64,000 nucleotides of DNA from Muscardinus avellanarius. Taxonomy: Eukaryota; Chordata; Mammalia; Rodentia; Gliridae. Location of the stretch: assembly GCA_963383645.1 (NCBI GenBank), contig OY726563.1:33944331-34008330 (forward strand), given 5' to 3'. The notes beneath the pieces are model-generated. The model searched no databases, was not told the DNA's origin, and was given only the letters and a program-made list of their open reading frames with translations. This document shows, piece by piece, positions 53,553 through 64,000 of this stretch (the stretch's first letter is position 1; every line of letters starts with the position of its first letter). The position numbers and the translations under genes were made by a program.

Positions 53553-53975
53553 GACAGCTGGACATGGTGGTCCATGCTTGTTATCCCAGTACTTGGGAGA
53601 CTGACACAGGAAGTTTGCAGCCAGCCTCAGCAACTTAGTGAGGCCCTCTGCAACTTAGTGAAACCCTGTTTCCAAATAAAATATTAAACAATCAAGCTGG
53701 AGGTGTAGCTCAGAAATAGGATACCCCTGGACTCAATCTTTATTTATTTTTGTGGTACTGGGGGTGGAACCCAGAGGCTTTCTACCTCCGGGCTATACTC
53801 CCAGACCTATTTTATATTTTATTTGGAAACAGGGTCTCACTAAGTTGCTGAGAGCCTCACTCAATAGCTGAGTCTGGCTTCCAACCTGTGTGATCCTCTT
53901 GTCTCAGCCTCCCAAGCGCTGGGATTACAAGCGTGCGGCACCACGCCCAGCCTGGACTCAATCTTTAGTTCCATA
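53553..53975 (+). mobile_element. B1-dID SINE split by an antisense copy
   Basis: Sense copy 53553-53735, its last bases at 53955-53975. Opened by the antisense element below. Confidence 0.9.
53740..53954 (-). mobile_element. B1-dID SINE, type D, nested
   Basis: Target duplication ctggactcaatcttta (53728 and 53952 regions) in the right half of the host SINE. Confidence 0.93.
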
Positions 53976-54002
53976 AAAAATTAAATAAAATAGTTACTGA
54001 AG

Positions 54003-54912
54003 CTAGGCATGGTGACACACATTTGTAATCCCAGCATTGGGAGGGTGAGACAGGAGGATTGTAGGTTGGGGGCCAGCAGTAACTTAGCAAGACCCTATTT
54101 CAAAATAAGAAATAGAATAGGGCTGAGGGTAGAACCCAGAGGTAGAATGCTTCTGAGTTCCATTCCCAGTATCACAAAAACAAAAAACAAAACCTTACTG
54201 GGAGTCGGGCATGGTGGCACATGCCTGTAATCCTAGTACTTGGGAGGCTGACATAGGCGGATCACAGGTACAAGGACAGCCTCAGCAAGTAGTGAGACTC
54301 TCATCAACCCACTGAAACCCCTATTAAGACCCTGTTTCAAAAGCTGGGCGTAGTGACTCACATTTGTAATCCCAGCCTTTGGGAGGCTAAGACAGGAAGA
54401 TCGTGATTCTCAGCAGCCTCAGCTACTTTGTGATGCCCTTTGTAGCTCGTTGAGACCCTGTTTCAAAATAAAGAATAAAAAATAGGGCTAGGGGTGACGC
54501 TCAGAGGTAGAATGCCCCTGGGTTCAATCCTCAGTACTGTTAAAAAACAACAACAACAACAACTCTGTTTCAAAATAAAAATAAAGCCAGGCGTCGTGGG
54601 GAACATTTGTAATCCCTGTACTTGGGAGGCTAAAACAGGAGGATTGCAGGTTCAAGGCCAGCCTCAGCTACTCAGTTGTACTGCTAAGTACTTAAGAGAA
54701 CAAAATAGCCAGGTGTGGTGGCCTACACTTGTAATCCCAGTATTTGTGAGGCTGAGACAGGAGGATCACAGGCTTAAAGCCCCAGCTACTTAGGCCCTCC
54801 AAAACTTAGTGAGACCCTGTTTCAAAATAAAGAATGAAAAAATAGGGCTGTAGGTGTAGTTCAGAGTTAGAATGCCCCTGGGTTCAATCCCCAGTACTAA
54901 AAAAAAAAAAAA
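54003..54912 (+). mobile_element. Five sense B1-dID SINEs in tandem
   Basis: 54003-54178; 54207-54340 (left half); 54343-54540; 54585-54706 (left half); 54708-54912. A second insertion into the tail of another is likely for at least one pair, because tttcaaaataaa recurs at junctions. Confidence 0.86.
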
Positions 54913-55002
54913 AAAGAACAAAATAAAGTAAGGAAGGTGGATGTGACATAGGTGTTTGGGGCAGAGTTAGTTGTAGTGATGATGTGGACATTCAGAGAGG
55001 AC

Positions 55003-55437
55003 ATTAAGCTGGGTATAGTGGTGCACACTTGTAATCTCAGTACTTGGGAGGCTGAGACAGGAGGATGGCAGATTCACAGCCAGCCTCAGAAATTTTATTT
55101 ATTTAGCGGTACTGGGGATGGAACTTGGGGGTATTATATCTCCGAACAATACCCCCAGCCCTATTTTTTATTCTTTATTTTTTTTAAATAGGGTCTCACT
55201 GAGTTGCAAAGGGCCTCACTAAGTAGTTGAGGCTGGCTTCAAACCTGCATGATCCTCCTGTCTCAGCCTCCAGAATGCTGGGATTACAAAGGTGCGCCAC
55301 CACGCCCGGCTCAGCCTCAGCAATTTAATGTGACCCTCTGCGACTTAGTGAGACCCCCGTTTCAAAACCAAACATAAAATAGAGCTGGGAGTGAAGCTCT
55401 GAGGTAGAATGCCTCTGGGTCCAATCCCCATACTAAT
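55003..55437 (+). mobile_element. B1-dID SINE split by an antisense copy
   Basis: Left part at 55003-55093 and remaining part at 55310-55437. Confidence 0.9.
55096..55309 (-). mobile_element. B1-dID SINE, nested
   Basis: Antisense copy flanked by cagcctcagaaattt / cagcctcagcaattt of the host SINE. Confidence 0.92.
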
Positions 55438-55479
55438 GCAAACAAAACAAAACTGAAGGGGACATGAGGTAAAATCTGA

Positions 55480-55800
55480 AGGAAGTAAGAGTGCCTAAGG
55501 AAAGAGAATTTCAGGCAGAGGGAAAAGTAAATGCTAAAATCTCGAGCCAAGAGCTTGTCTGATGTGGTGGCTGAAAAACAAATAGGCCAGTGTGGTTGGA
55601 GTGACGAGGTCAGAGCGGTACTTGTGGGTAAATGACACCCAGAACACTGTGAGGTCGCACTGGACTCCAAGAGGGAGAGATACTGGAAGCTTCGCAGGAG
55701 TGTCCTTATTTGACTTGGCATTTTAATAGGATCGCCCTGGCTACAGTAATGAGAACAAAATGAATCAAGAGAGGGCTTCCTTTTAAGATTAGAGAGATAA
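55480..55800 (+). repeat. Ancient interspersed repeat (same family as 3375-3700)
   Basis: tttcaggcagagggaaaagt, gccagtgtggttggagtgac, gatcgccctggctacagtaa. Appears to be the upstream neighbour of the 3375-3700 segment in one consensus. Confidence 0.4.
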
Positions 55801-55964
55801 TAGCCTCTTTGTAGATATACTGATGGAATCATCCAGTCCAGGGGGAAATTGGTGATGGGAAAGAGGGAGGGCGAGTCATTTATTGGTAACTTAGCGAAGG
55901 TAGCTAACCAGTTACCTTAAGCAATCCAGTGTGTCTAACATGTGATATAATTTACTTATTTATT

Positions 55965-56105
55965 ACCTTTTTGTTTATCGTCTGTTTCCCTACCCAAGAA
56001 TGTAAGCTCTGTGAGGGCTGGGACTTTTGTTTTATTTTCTTATGTCTCACACAACTGTTACCTAGCACATGGTAGATGTTCAATACATTTTTGCTGCATG
56101 AACAC
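55965..56105 (+). mobile_element. L2 3' end
   Basis: aagaatgtaagctctgtgag, ttacctagcacatggtagat and ttcaatacatttttgctgc match the L2 terminus. Confidence 0.75.
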
Positions 56106-56204
56106 TTTTTTTATGGACACAAGCAGTAGAAGGTCTGTCATATAAGCACAGAGTGTGCAGCAGCACTTGGGGACAATGACAAGCAATAGTGCTTAAAGAA
56201 ATAG

Positions 56205-56742
<538 letters not shown>

Positions 56743-56871
56743 ACACGCACGCGCGCTCATACACACAAAACAAAACACAGAAATGCCAAGCTAGCCACTA
56801 GCATAACAGTACCCTGTGGGGACAGAAATATACTGCCTTTGTATGCTTTATGTTTTATGCTTCTTTTTTAT

Positions 56872-57078
56872 TTTTTTTTATTATTTTTTTATTTTTTATT
56901 TTTTTGGTGGTACTGGGGTTCCTGGAAGCCCGTCTATATCCGGGCTACACTCCCAGACCTATTTTATTTTTGGAAACAGGGTCTCCTAAACCAGCGCGGC
57001 TGGCTTCGAACCTGCGCGATCCTCCTGTCTCTGCCTCCCAAGCGCGGGGATTACAAGCGTGCGCCACCACGCCCGGCT
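56872..57078 (-). mobile_element. B1-dID SINE, type C
   Basis: TTCCTGGAA at 56919-56927. Hairpin ccagcgcggctgg. Target duplication tatgcttctttttta (56857 and 57078 regions). 57095-57335 holds nothing recognised. Confidence 0.95.
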
Positions 57079-57337
57079 ATGCTTCTTTTTTAAATCCCTT
57101 TGTATCCAGAGTAAAATGAAGAGAATTTCCATTACGCGTTTCCCTGAAGCGTGTATGTGGTAAGTAGAGTCTGTGAGACTGCCTAGCTTAAAGGTTCGTA
57201 TTGTTTTGCACAGGGCTCACCGGGGCGTCGATTCTGGTATTAGGCCACACAATGCCCTAAAGCATCTCCAACCCTGAGGTGGATCTCCAACCCACCACCA
57301 TGAGAAACACTACTAAAAATTAAATATGTACAAAAAT

Positions 57338-57897
57338 TTTTGGTGGTACTGGAACTCAGGGGCTTTTCTACCTCCAGGCTATACTCCCAGACCTGTTTTA
57401 TACTTTATTTGGAAACAGGGTCTCACTAAGTTGCTGAGAGCCTCACTCAGTAGCTGAGGCTGGCTTTGAACCTGTGCGATCCTCCTGTCTCAGCCTCCCG
57501 AGCGCGGGGATTACAAGCGTGCGCCACCATGCCCAGCTTATTCTTTGAGACAGGGTCTCACTAAGTTGCTGAGAGCCTCACTAAATAGCTGAGGCTGGCT
57601 TCAAACCTGTGCAATCCTCCTGTCTCAGCCTCCCAAGCGCGGGGATTGCAAGTGTGGACCACCACACCTGGCTATTTTTAATTTCTGAAAGACTATTTTC
57701 AGGATGGAACCAGGCATGGTGGTGCACGCCTGTAATCCCAGTACTTGGGAGGCTGAGATGGGAGGATCGCAGGTTCAAGGCCAGCCTTAGAAATTTAATG
57801 AGACCCTCAGCAACTTAGTGCAACCCTGTCTCAAAACAAACAAATAAAATGAAATAGGGCTGGGGGTGTAGCTCCTGAGGTCAGTCCCCAATACCAT
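57338..57897. mobile_element. Two antisense and one sense B1-dID SINE
   Basis: Antisense type D at 57338-57538, antisense left half at 57539-57673, sense copy at 57711-57897. Confidence 0.88.
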
Positions 57898-57899
57898 GA

Positions 57900-58589
57900 A
57901 AAAAGACTACTTTTAGAGAAGTACTGAAATTGTATTCATCTGGCAAGACCAAAGAAGACAGTTTTCTCGATGCTATTTATACAATATGCTGAATATTCTC
58001 TCTGACAGTCACCAAGTCCTAGGGAAAAGTGAAGCTGTTGTGGCACAGTGACCTTGTTCTCCAGAGCACTCGACTGAATGTCATATTCTCATCTCCAGTT
58101 TGGAAAACCTAAGAAAGGGCATATTCTTTACAACACGAGTTACAATTCCTGATGCTCACAAGGGTGATTTATTAAAAAACAATACAGATTGGGCTGCTAT
58201 TAACAGGCTGTAACTCACATACTGCTTTGAGCTTGAATGTTGAGTGGTCAGCTAATAAAATGGATATTCTTGTAAGGAATCAATACATTTTGCTTTGTGA
58301 CAGAGAAAAATCAGCACGTGCCTTTCCTGTCCTCCAAGAAAGCTTGTCACCATTATGACCTGATAAGTTACAACTGAAGTCGTTCTCTGTCACACAAGGC
58401 TAGGGACTTACTGTAGGAAACAGTGTGTAAGTAAGATAGAAGACATCATTTTAAAGATTTCTTGATTTCTGTATATTAGGAAAAAGGCAATCTTTGATCT
58501 CCCTTGTGACAGATGAACTGATCCAATAGGTCAGTGATTGTTTTCCTTCTAATTAACATACAGTATTATTGACACTTGTGTGCATACAG

Positions 58590-58590
<1 letters not shown>
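57900..58590. other. Unique intergenic sequence
   Basis: About 0.7 kb free of recognised repeats. No coding region or RNA gene seen. Confidence 0.55.
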
Positions 58591-58592
<2 letters not shown>

Positions 58593-58628
<36 letters not shown>

Positions 58629-58740
58629 GTGCTAGGTGTTCAGTCCAGGGACATTCTTCCTCTGAGCTACACCCCCAGGACTTTTTAGCCTTTTTAAGCT
58701 GCTGAGGCTGGCCTAGAACCTGTGATTCTCCTGACTTACT
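58593..58740 (-). mobile_element. B1-dID SINE, shortened, with (TG)n
   Basis: (TG)n at 58593-58620, then antisense right half and a piece of left half to ctcctgactta. Confidence 0.85.
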
Positions 58741-58911
58741 GAAATTTCCTTCTACTTGCTCTAGCATTAATTCACATTATAGTACCTCTTCTGGACTATC
58801 CTTCTTTGGTCTGATTTTTAGAAAGTATGCATTTTAAGGGTAAGAGGATGATTGTTTTATAATTGGGCAAAAAAGAAAAACCAGTCAAGATAACTTAAAA
58901 AATACCAGGAG

Positions 58912-59560
58912 CTGGGCATGGCGGTGTGCTCCTGTAATTCCAGTGCTTGTGGGCTGAGACAGGAGGATCACAGGTTCAAGGCCAGCTTGGGCAACGTAAT
59001 CAGATTCTATTTCCAAATTAAATATAAAACAAAGGCTGGGGGATGTAGCTCGGAGGTAGAATGACCTTGGGTTCAATTCTCAATACCACAAACAAATAAA
59101 TAAGCAAACCAACAGGAAACAAAACATATCACTTTTAAGGTAGTAGAGTCCAAAACACTCAAAAGGATATTTAAAGTAATCAAAGCCAAGCGTGGTGGCA
59201 CAGGCCTGTAATCCTAGTACTTGGGAGGCTGAGACAGGAGAATCGCAGACTCAAGGCCAGCCTCTGCTACTTAGTGAGGCCCTGTTTCAAAATAAAGAAT
59301 AAAAAATAGGGCTGGGGGTATAGCTCAGAGGTAAACTGTCCCTGGGTTCAATCCCCAGTACCACTAAATAAATAAATAAATAAAGTAGTTAAAGTGGTGG
59401 CTCACTCCTATAGTTGCTAGTTCGAGACCAGCATCAGGGATTTAGCAAAACTCTTACCAGCCTGATGAGACTCTGTTTCCAAACAAACAATAAATAAAAA
59501 GTAAGGCTGGGGGTGTAACTCAAAGGTAGAATGCCCCTGCGTTCAATCTCCAGTACCAAG
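58912..59560 (+). mobile_element. Three sense B1-dID SINEs
   Basis: 58912-59093, 59187-59370 ((AAAT)n tail) and 59388-59560 (head deleted). 59565-60000 holds nothing recognised. Confidence 0.88.
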
Positions 59561-60002
59561 ACAAAATAATCCAGAACCACTGGAAAACCTGAGATCACCA
59601 TGTACTTGTATATCAAAGTATCATGTGCTACATCTTGAATATATATAATATATAAAAATAAAATAAATTTTATGAAGAGATCACAGGCCCGAGTTTACCT
59701 TCTTCCCTAACCTAGCTCTCTGAGACATTGTTTCTCTTGTTCCTGTTAGACTTTCTCACCCTTTAGAGTACAAGTGCTCAAGCTACTTAAACATTTGTAA
59801 AATTATCATTACAAATAAAGTGACCAACATCAATAGCTATAATGAATGACATGAACAAAAGAAGGAGAAATGAGTACGCACACGCTCACGGGGGACACAT
59901 ATACACGACAGTGGCATTCCAGTAGGTCACCGGAATGAAGAAAAGCCACGAGGAAAGAGAAAAGAGTCTGATGCAGAATATGCCCCAGAAAAAGAAAGTT
60001 CA

Positions 60003-60205
60003 GGCTGGGCATAGTGGTGCACGTCTGTAACCCCAGTACTTGGGAGGCTGAGACAGAAGGATCGCAGGTTCAAGGTCAGCCGTAGCAAGTAGTGAGACTC
60101 TCAACAACCTAGCAAGAATGTGTTTTAAAATAAAGAATAAAAAATAGGGCGGGGAGTGTAGCTCAGCAGGAGAATGCCCCTGAGTTCAATCCCCAGTAAC
60201 ACAAA
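60003..60205 (+). mobile_element. B1-dID SINE
   Basis: ggctgggcatagtggtgcac to ccccagtaacac. 60210-60705 holds no recognised feature. Confidence 0.92.
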
Positions 60206-60709
60206 GAAAAAAAAAGGTTAAGTAGATATTGGTGGAAGGAAACCTTGAAAACTATGTAAGAAATTTTGTCTCTAAATTTCAAGAATGCATTTTGAAATGT
60301 CTGGGGGAAATAGAATCTAACTGTCCTTAAAGTCTATGGTTCCTATAACAAACCTTGGGCCAAGGAAAATCAAATTCATCAGCTCTCCAACAAGAAGGGT
60401 CTGAAGACCATGTCTATAGAAAAGAAGACATGAAACAGTTTCTATTGTGAGCATTTGAATTTCTCATATGTGCTTTTCCTGTGACACAGGTCAGGAGCTT
60501 ATGAGCCTAGCATTATGAAAGCATGTCTAGTTCCTGACTTGAAGAGCATTCAGTACACAATCGAATGTTCTTAAGAGGCCAGCTGCACTTCTAGGAACAG
60601 AGCCATGAGAAGGCTCAGATCTGGACTCTCCGTCCCTACGCCTGACACTGCCCATTATAACCTTGCCTTTGGCATTTCTATCTTTGGCTCTGAATTTTAT
60701 TTTTTATTT

Positions 60710-61826
60710 TTTATGTTTTTGGAACCGGGAATGGAACCCAGGAGCACTCTGCCTCTGAGATACACCCTCAGCCCTATTTTATTTTTTATTTTGAAACAGG
60801 GTCTTGCTAAGTTGCTGAGGCTGTCCTTGAACCTGCAATCCTCCTGTCTCAGCCTCCCAAATACTAGGATTATAGGCATGAGCCACCGTGCCCAGCAGCA
60901 TCTTTTTATTTTGTTGTATTTTTATAGTTGTCTTCTTTTTCTTCCTTTTTCTTTAAGTACTGAGGACTGAACCCAGTGACATTCTACCTCTGAGTTATAG
61001 CCAAAGCCCTGTTTTATTTTGTTATTTTGAAACAGGGTCTCACTTGGTTGAGGAGAGCCTTACTGCATACTGAGGCTAGCCTTGAAGCTGCGATCAGCCT
61101 GTCTCGGCCTCCCAAGTACTGGGATTATAGGCATGTACCACTGCACCTGGTTTCTTACATTTAAAAAAAAAATTAATCCTATATAAAAGTTGTCAAAATA
61201 GTACAATGAATTATTACCCTTTAAATTTATATTCCATCTTTTAAAATGTGTCCTTGTATAAATGTAAATACATTTTTCTGTGAAGGATGCAAGTGATTTA
61301 TTTATTTATTTACTTTGGCAGTACTGGGGATGGAACCCAGGGTCATTATAACTCTGAGCTATACTCTCAGCTCTATTTTTTATTCTTTATTTTGAAATAG
61401 GGTCTCAGTAAGTTGCAGAGAGTCTCAATAGCTGAGGCTGGCCACAGACCTGCGATCCTCCTGTCTCAGCCTCCCAAGTACTGGGATTCCAAGCATGTAC
61501 CACATGCCCAGCTTGCAAGTGATTTAAATATAAGTTCCAGACATGTTGACAGTTCACCCATATATATTCCAAACATATTTTCTAAAAAAAGACATTCTTC
61601 TATATAACTGTAATGCATTTATCACACTTAGGAAATTTATCATTGATGCTAAACTCTTTTTTTTTTTTTAGTACTGTGGTACTGTGTATTGAACCAGAGG
61701 CATTCTACCTCTGAGCTACACTCCTACCCCTATTTACTTTTTATTTTGAAAAAGGGTCTTTCTAAGTGGCAGAGGCTGGCCTCAAACCTGCAGTCCTCCT
61801 GTTTCAGCCTCTCAAGTACTAGTATT
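60710..61826 (-). mobile_element. Four antisense B1-dID SINEs
   Basis: 60710-60900, 60953-61152, 61312-61516 and 61665-61826 (left end missing). The last two lie in or beside the old L1 below. Confidence 0.88.
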
Positions 61827-63045
61827 CATGTTAAAGTTTTATCAAATATACATTCCATATCTGTATTCTTATAACAAGAATAACTGATAACAATAGGGCC
61901 CTATATACTAAAATCTAAGATCCGGTTAATGATTACATACTGCATTTAGTTGTCATGTCTCTTTCTCTTCAAGATAATCCTTGAATTTTTTTTTTTACCT
62001 TTCATGACATTGACATTTTGAAGAGTCCAGGTGAGCTATTTAACATAATATGCCTGAATTTGATTTGTCTGATAATTTCCTAATGAAAGTATCTTTCTTT
62101 TTCTTTCCACAGGAATATTTTATGCAAATTCTCTGTCCTCAGTACATCACATCAGAGGGCTCATGAGATGAGTTTTATCCATTGTTGGTGACATTAATAT
62201 TGGGCCTTTGACGTGGTATCTACCAAACCTCTCCATTATAAAGGTATTTTTTCCTCTTTAGAATTCATAATTATAACCAGTGATACTTTGAGTCAGTGTG
62301 AAAATATTCTTTCTTGACAACATTTTTCTCAACGATTTTATATCTATTAATGATTCTGGCCTGAATTACTTATTACCACAGTGATTGCAAAATGTTCCTT
62401 TTTAAATTCTAACAATCCTACATAAATTAGATGCTGTTCCTCTGTTAACTTTTGCTTTTACCCCTCTCCCTTATTTTTTTTTCTAGTAGCAGCATTGGTT
62501 TGAATTATTTTTGAATTTAGCATAATCTATTCCAGCCACTATTCTTTGTGTGTGTGTGTATGTGTGAGATGTACTGGGGACTGAACCCAGGTGAATTTTA
62601 CCTCCCACGCCCAGCCCTTTTTATTTTTATTTTTGAAGCAGGGTTTTGCTAAGTTGCTGAGGGTCTCACTAAGTTGCTGAGATTGGCTTCTAACCTGCAC
62701 TTCTCCTGTTTTGCCCTCCCAAGTATGGGATCACAGGCATGCATCTCCATGCCTGGCTTCATTATTCATTTTGATACTTGAAATTGTCCCATGTTGAGCA
62801 AGTAGAGCCCATTTAAGATGGCTTCTGACATTTTGGGGGGGGCATGACTTCAACAGTTTTGAGTACTTTTATATTTTGTGACATAAGATATTCTAAGACT
62901 TTCCCTGTACACAGGACTTTCCCTATTCTAGCTTAGAATCTTCTCCAAGGATCTTTGGTACTTTTTAGTGAGGTACAATCTCTATAAACTAAATCTGGGC
63001 AGTAGGTGTGTTCATTGTTATCAAGATATTAACCACACAGAAAAA
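61827..63045 (-). mobile_element. Old L1 (L1MB/L1MC-like) 3'-UTR, antisense, split by a SINE
   Basis: 61827-62545 (cgtgttgtcatgtctctttct-like text at 61950, ttcatgacattgacattttg, cagtacatcacatcagagg, tgatactttgagtcagtgtg) and 62763-63045 (gaaattgtcccatgttgagc, gacataagatattctaagac). Order and wording match the antisense 3' UTR of old L1M subfamilies. Confidence 0.75.
62555..62762 (-). mobile_element. B1-dID SINE inside L1M
   Basis: Antisense with a short gtgtgtgtg tail. The L1 resumes directly after ccatgcctggcttc. Confidence 0.88.
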
Positions 63046-63046
63046 A

Positions 63047-63049
<3 letters not shown>

Positions 63050-63088
<39 letters not shown>
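63050..63088. repeat. (TG)n microsatellite
   Basis: About 20 TG units. Not attached to a SINE right half. Confidence 0.97.
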
Positions 63089-63090
<2 letters not shown>

Positions 63091-63170
63091 AGAGAGATAT
63101 AGATATATCACACCAACTCTATTCACCGATATTTTAAATGAAAAAAATACCTTTAAAAACTGTCATTTAG

Positions 63171-63827
63171 CCAGGTGTGGTGGCGCACACTTGTAATCTC
63201 CACGCTTGGGAGGCTGAGTCAGGATGATCGCACAGGTTTGAAGCCAGCCTCAGCTACTGAGTGAGGCTCTCAGCAACTTAGTGAGACCCTGTTTCCAAAT
63301 AAAATATAAAATAGGTCTGGGAGTATAGCCCGGAGGTAGAGAGCCTCTGTGTTCCACCCCCAGTACCACCAAAAGCAAACAAACAAACAAACAAAAACAA
63401 ACAAAAAAACCTGTCATTACACCTGGGGGGCGGTGGCACATGCTTGGAATTCCAGTACTTGGGAAGCTGAGAAAGGAAGATCACAGGTTCAAGGCTAGCC
63501 TCAGCTGCAATTTAGTGAGATCCTGTTTCAAATTAAAGAATGAAAAATCGGGCTGGGGGGGGGGGGTGTAGCTCAGAGGTAGAATGCCCCTGGGTTCAAT
63601 CTCCAGTACTGCTGGGGAAAAAAAAGAAGAAAAGGGCCAGGTGTAGTGGCACATGCTTGTAATTCCAGTATTTGGGAGGTTGAGACAGGAAGATCACAGG
63701 TTCACAGAAAGCCTCAGCAAGTTAGTGAGGCCCTCAGCAACTTAGCAAGACCCTGTTTCCAAATAAAAAATTAGGTCTGGGGGTGTAGCCTGGAGGTAGA
63801 AACCCCTGGGTTCCAGCCCCAGTACTC
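63171..63827 (+). mobile_element. Three sense B1-dID SINEs
   Basis: 63171-63374 type D with an (AAAC)n tail to 63412; 63423-63612 type A with a G-run in the right half; 63637-63827 type D. 63830-64000 holds nothing recognised. Confidence 0.9.
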
Positions 63828-64000
63828 CCCACAAAAAAACCCTGTCATTTCATCATTTCAGATGGGCTTTGAAAGGCTGAATTAGATAAGAATGTAGACT
63901 TTATAAGAATAATTTTAGAAAGTGGCTAATAATTCCAATAATGCTTTTAATTTATGTAAGATAACCTAAGCACATGACACCTGCTAATGTCAAATTAGAC

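Overview
This is a mammalian, almost certainly rodent, nuclear window. About half of it is made of one SINE type: a 7SL-derived B1-like left half joined to a shortened tRNA-derived (ID-like) right half, the structure known as B1-dID. It also holds L1 LINE pieces and old mammalian repeats (L2, MIR, one 7SL monomer). The density and apparent youth of the B1-dID copies, and the lack of B2/B4 or modern full-length ID elements, argue against mouse, rat or a typical squirrel. A dormouse-like (Gliridae) or related squirrel-clade or beaver-like rodent fits best. This is inferred from repeats, not proved. The one host gene is MED14 (Mediator subunit 14), on the minus strand. Its first coding exon (5567-5778) lies in a CpG island (about 5500-6640). 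A 27-nt second coding exon lies at 172-198. In human MED14 is X-linked, so the window is probably X-chromosomal. Layout: 1-5566 is the end of MED14 intron 2, the microexon and intron 1. 5500-6640 is the CpG-island promoter, with ETS, GC-box and CRE motifs and plausible splice signals for a divergent antisense transcript. 6650-64000 is intergenic sequence upstream of MED14 with no convincing intact host gene. It contains a processed pseudogene of prefoldin subunit 3 (VBP1) at 28120-28693, an L1 fragment with a long open ORF2 portion (19100-21545, minus), many L1 relics, two copies of a MaLR-like LTR, and well over 120 B1-dID copies. Several SINEs are nested, so target-site duplications can be read directly. 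The SINEs sort by eye into four groups. Type A is the classic form. Type B has a right half reading gcagggggtgtagctcggagg and ends ccccagacc. Type D has aggtctgggagtgtagcc and agcctctgggttcc. Type C resembles D, but its left half has collapsed into a short GC-rich hairpin and its right half carries the palindrome TTCCAGGAA, which fits the STAT/GAS consensus. All nine type C copies in the window keep that palindrome, and this is the most interesting signal I found. I see no new multi-gene system. The value of the window lies in the MED14 5' gene structure, the retrocopy and the SINE biology. SINE ends are read by eye and are usually good to about 5-15 bases.
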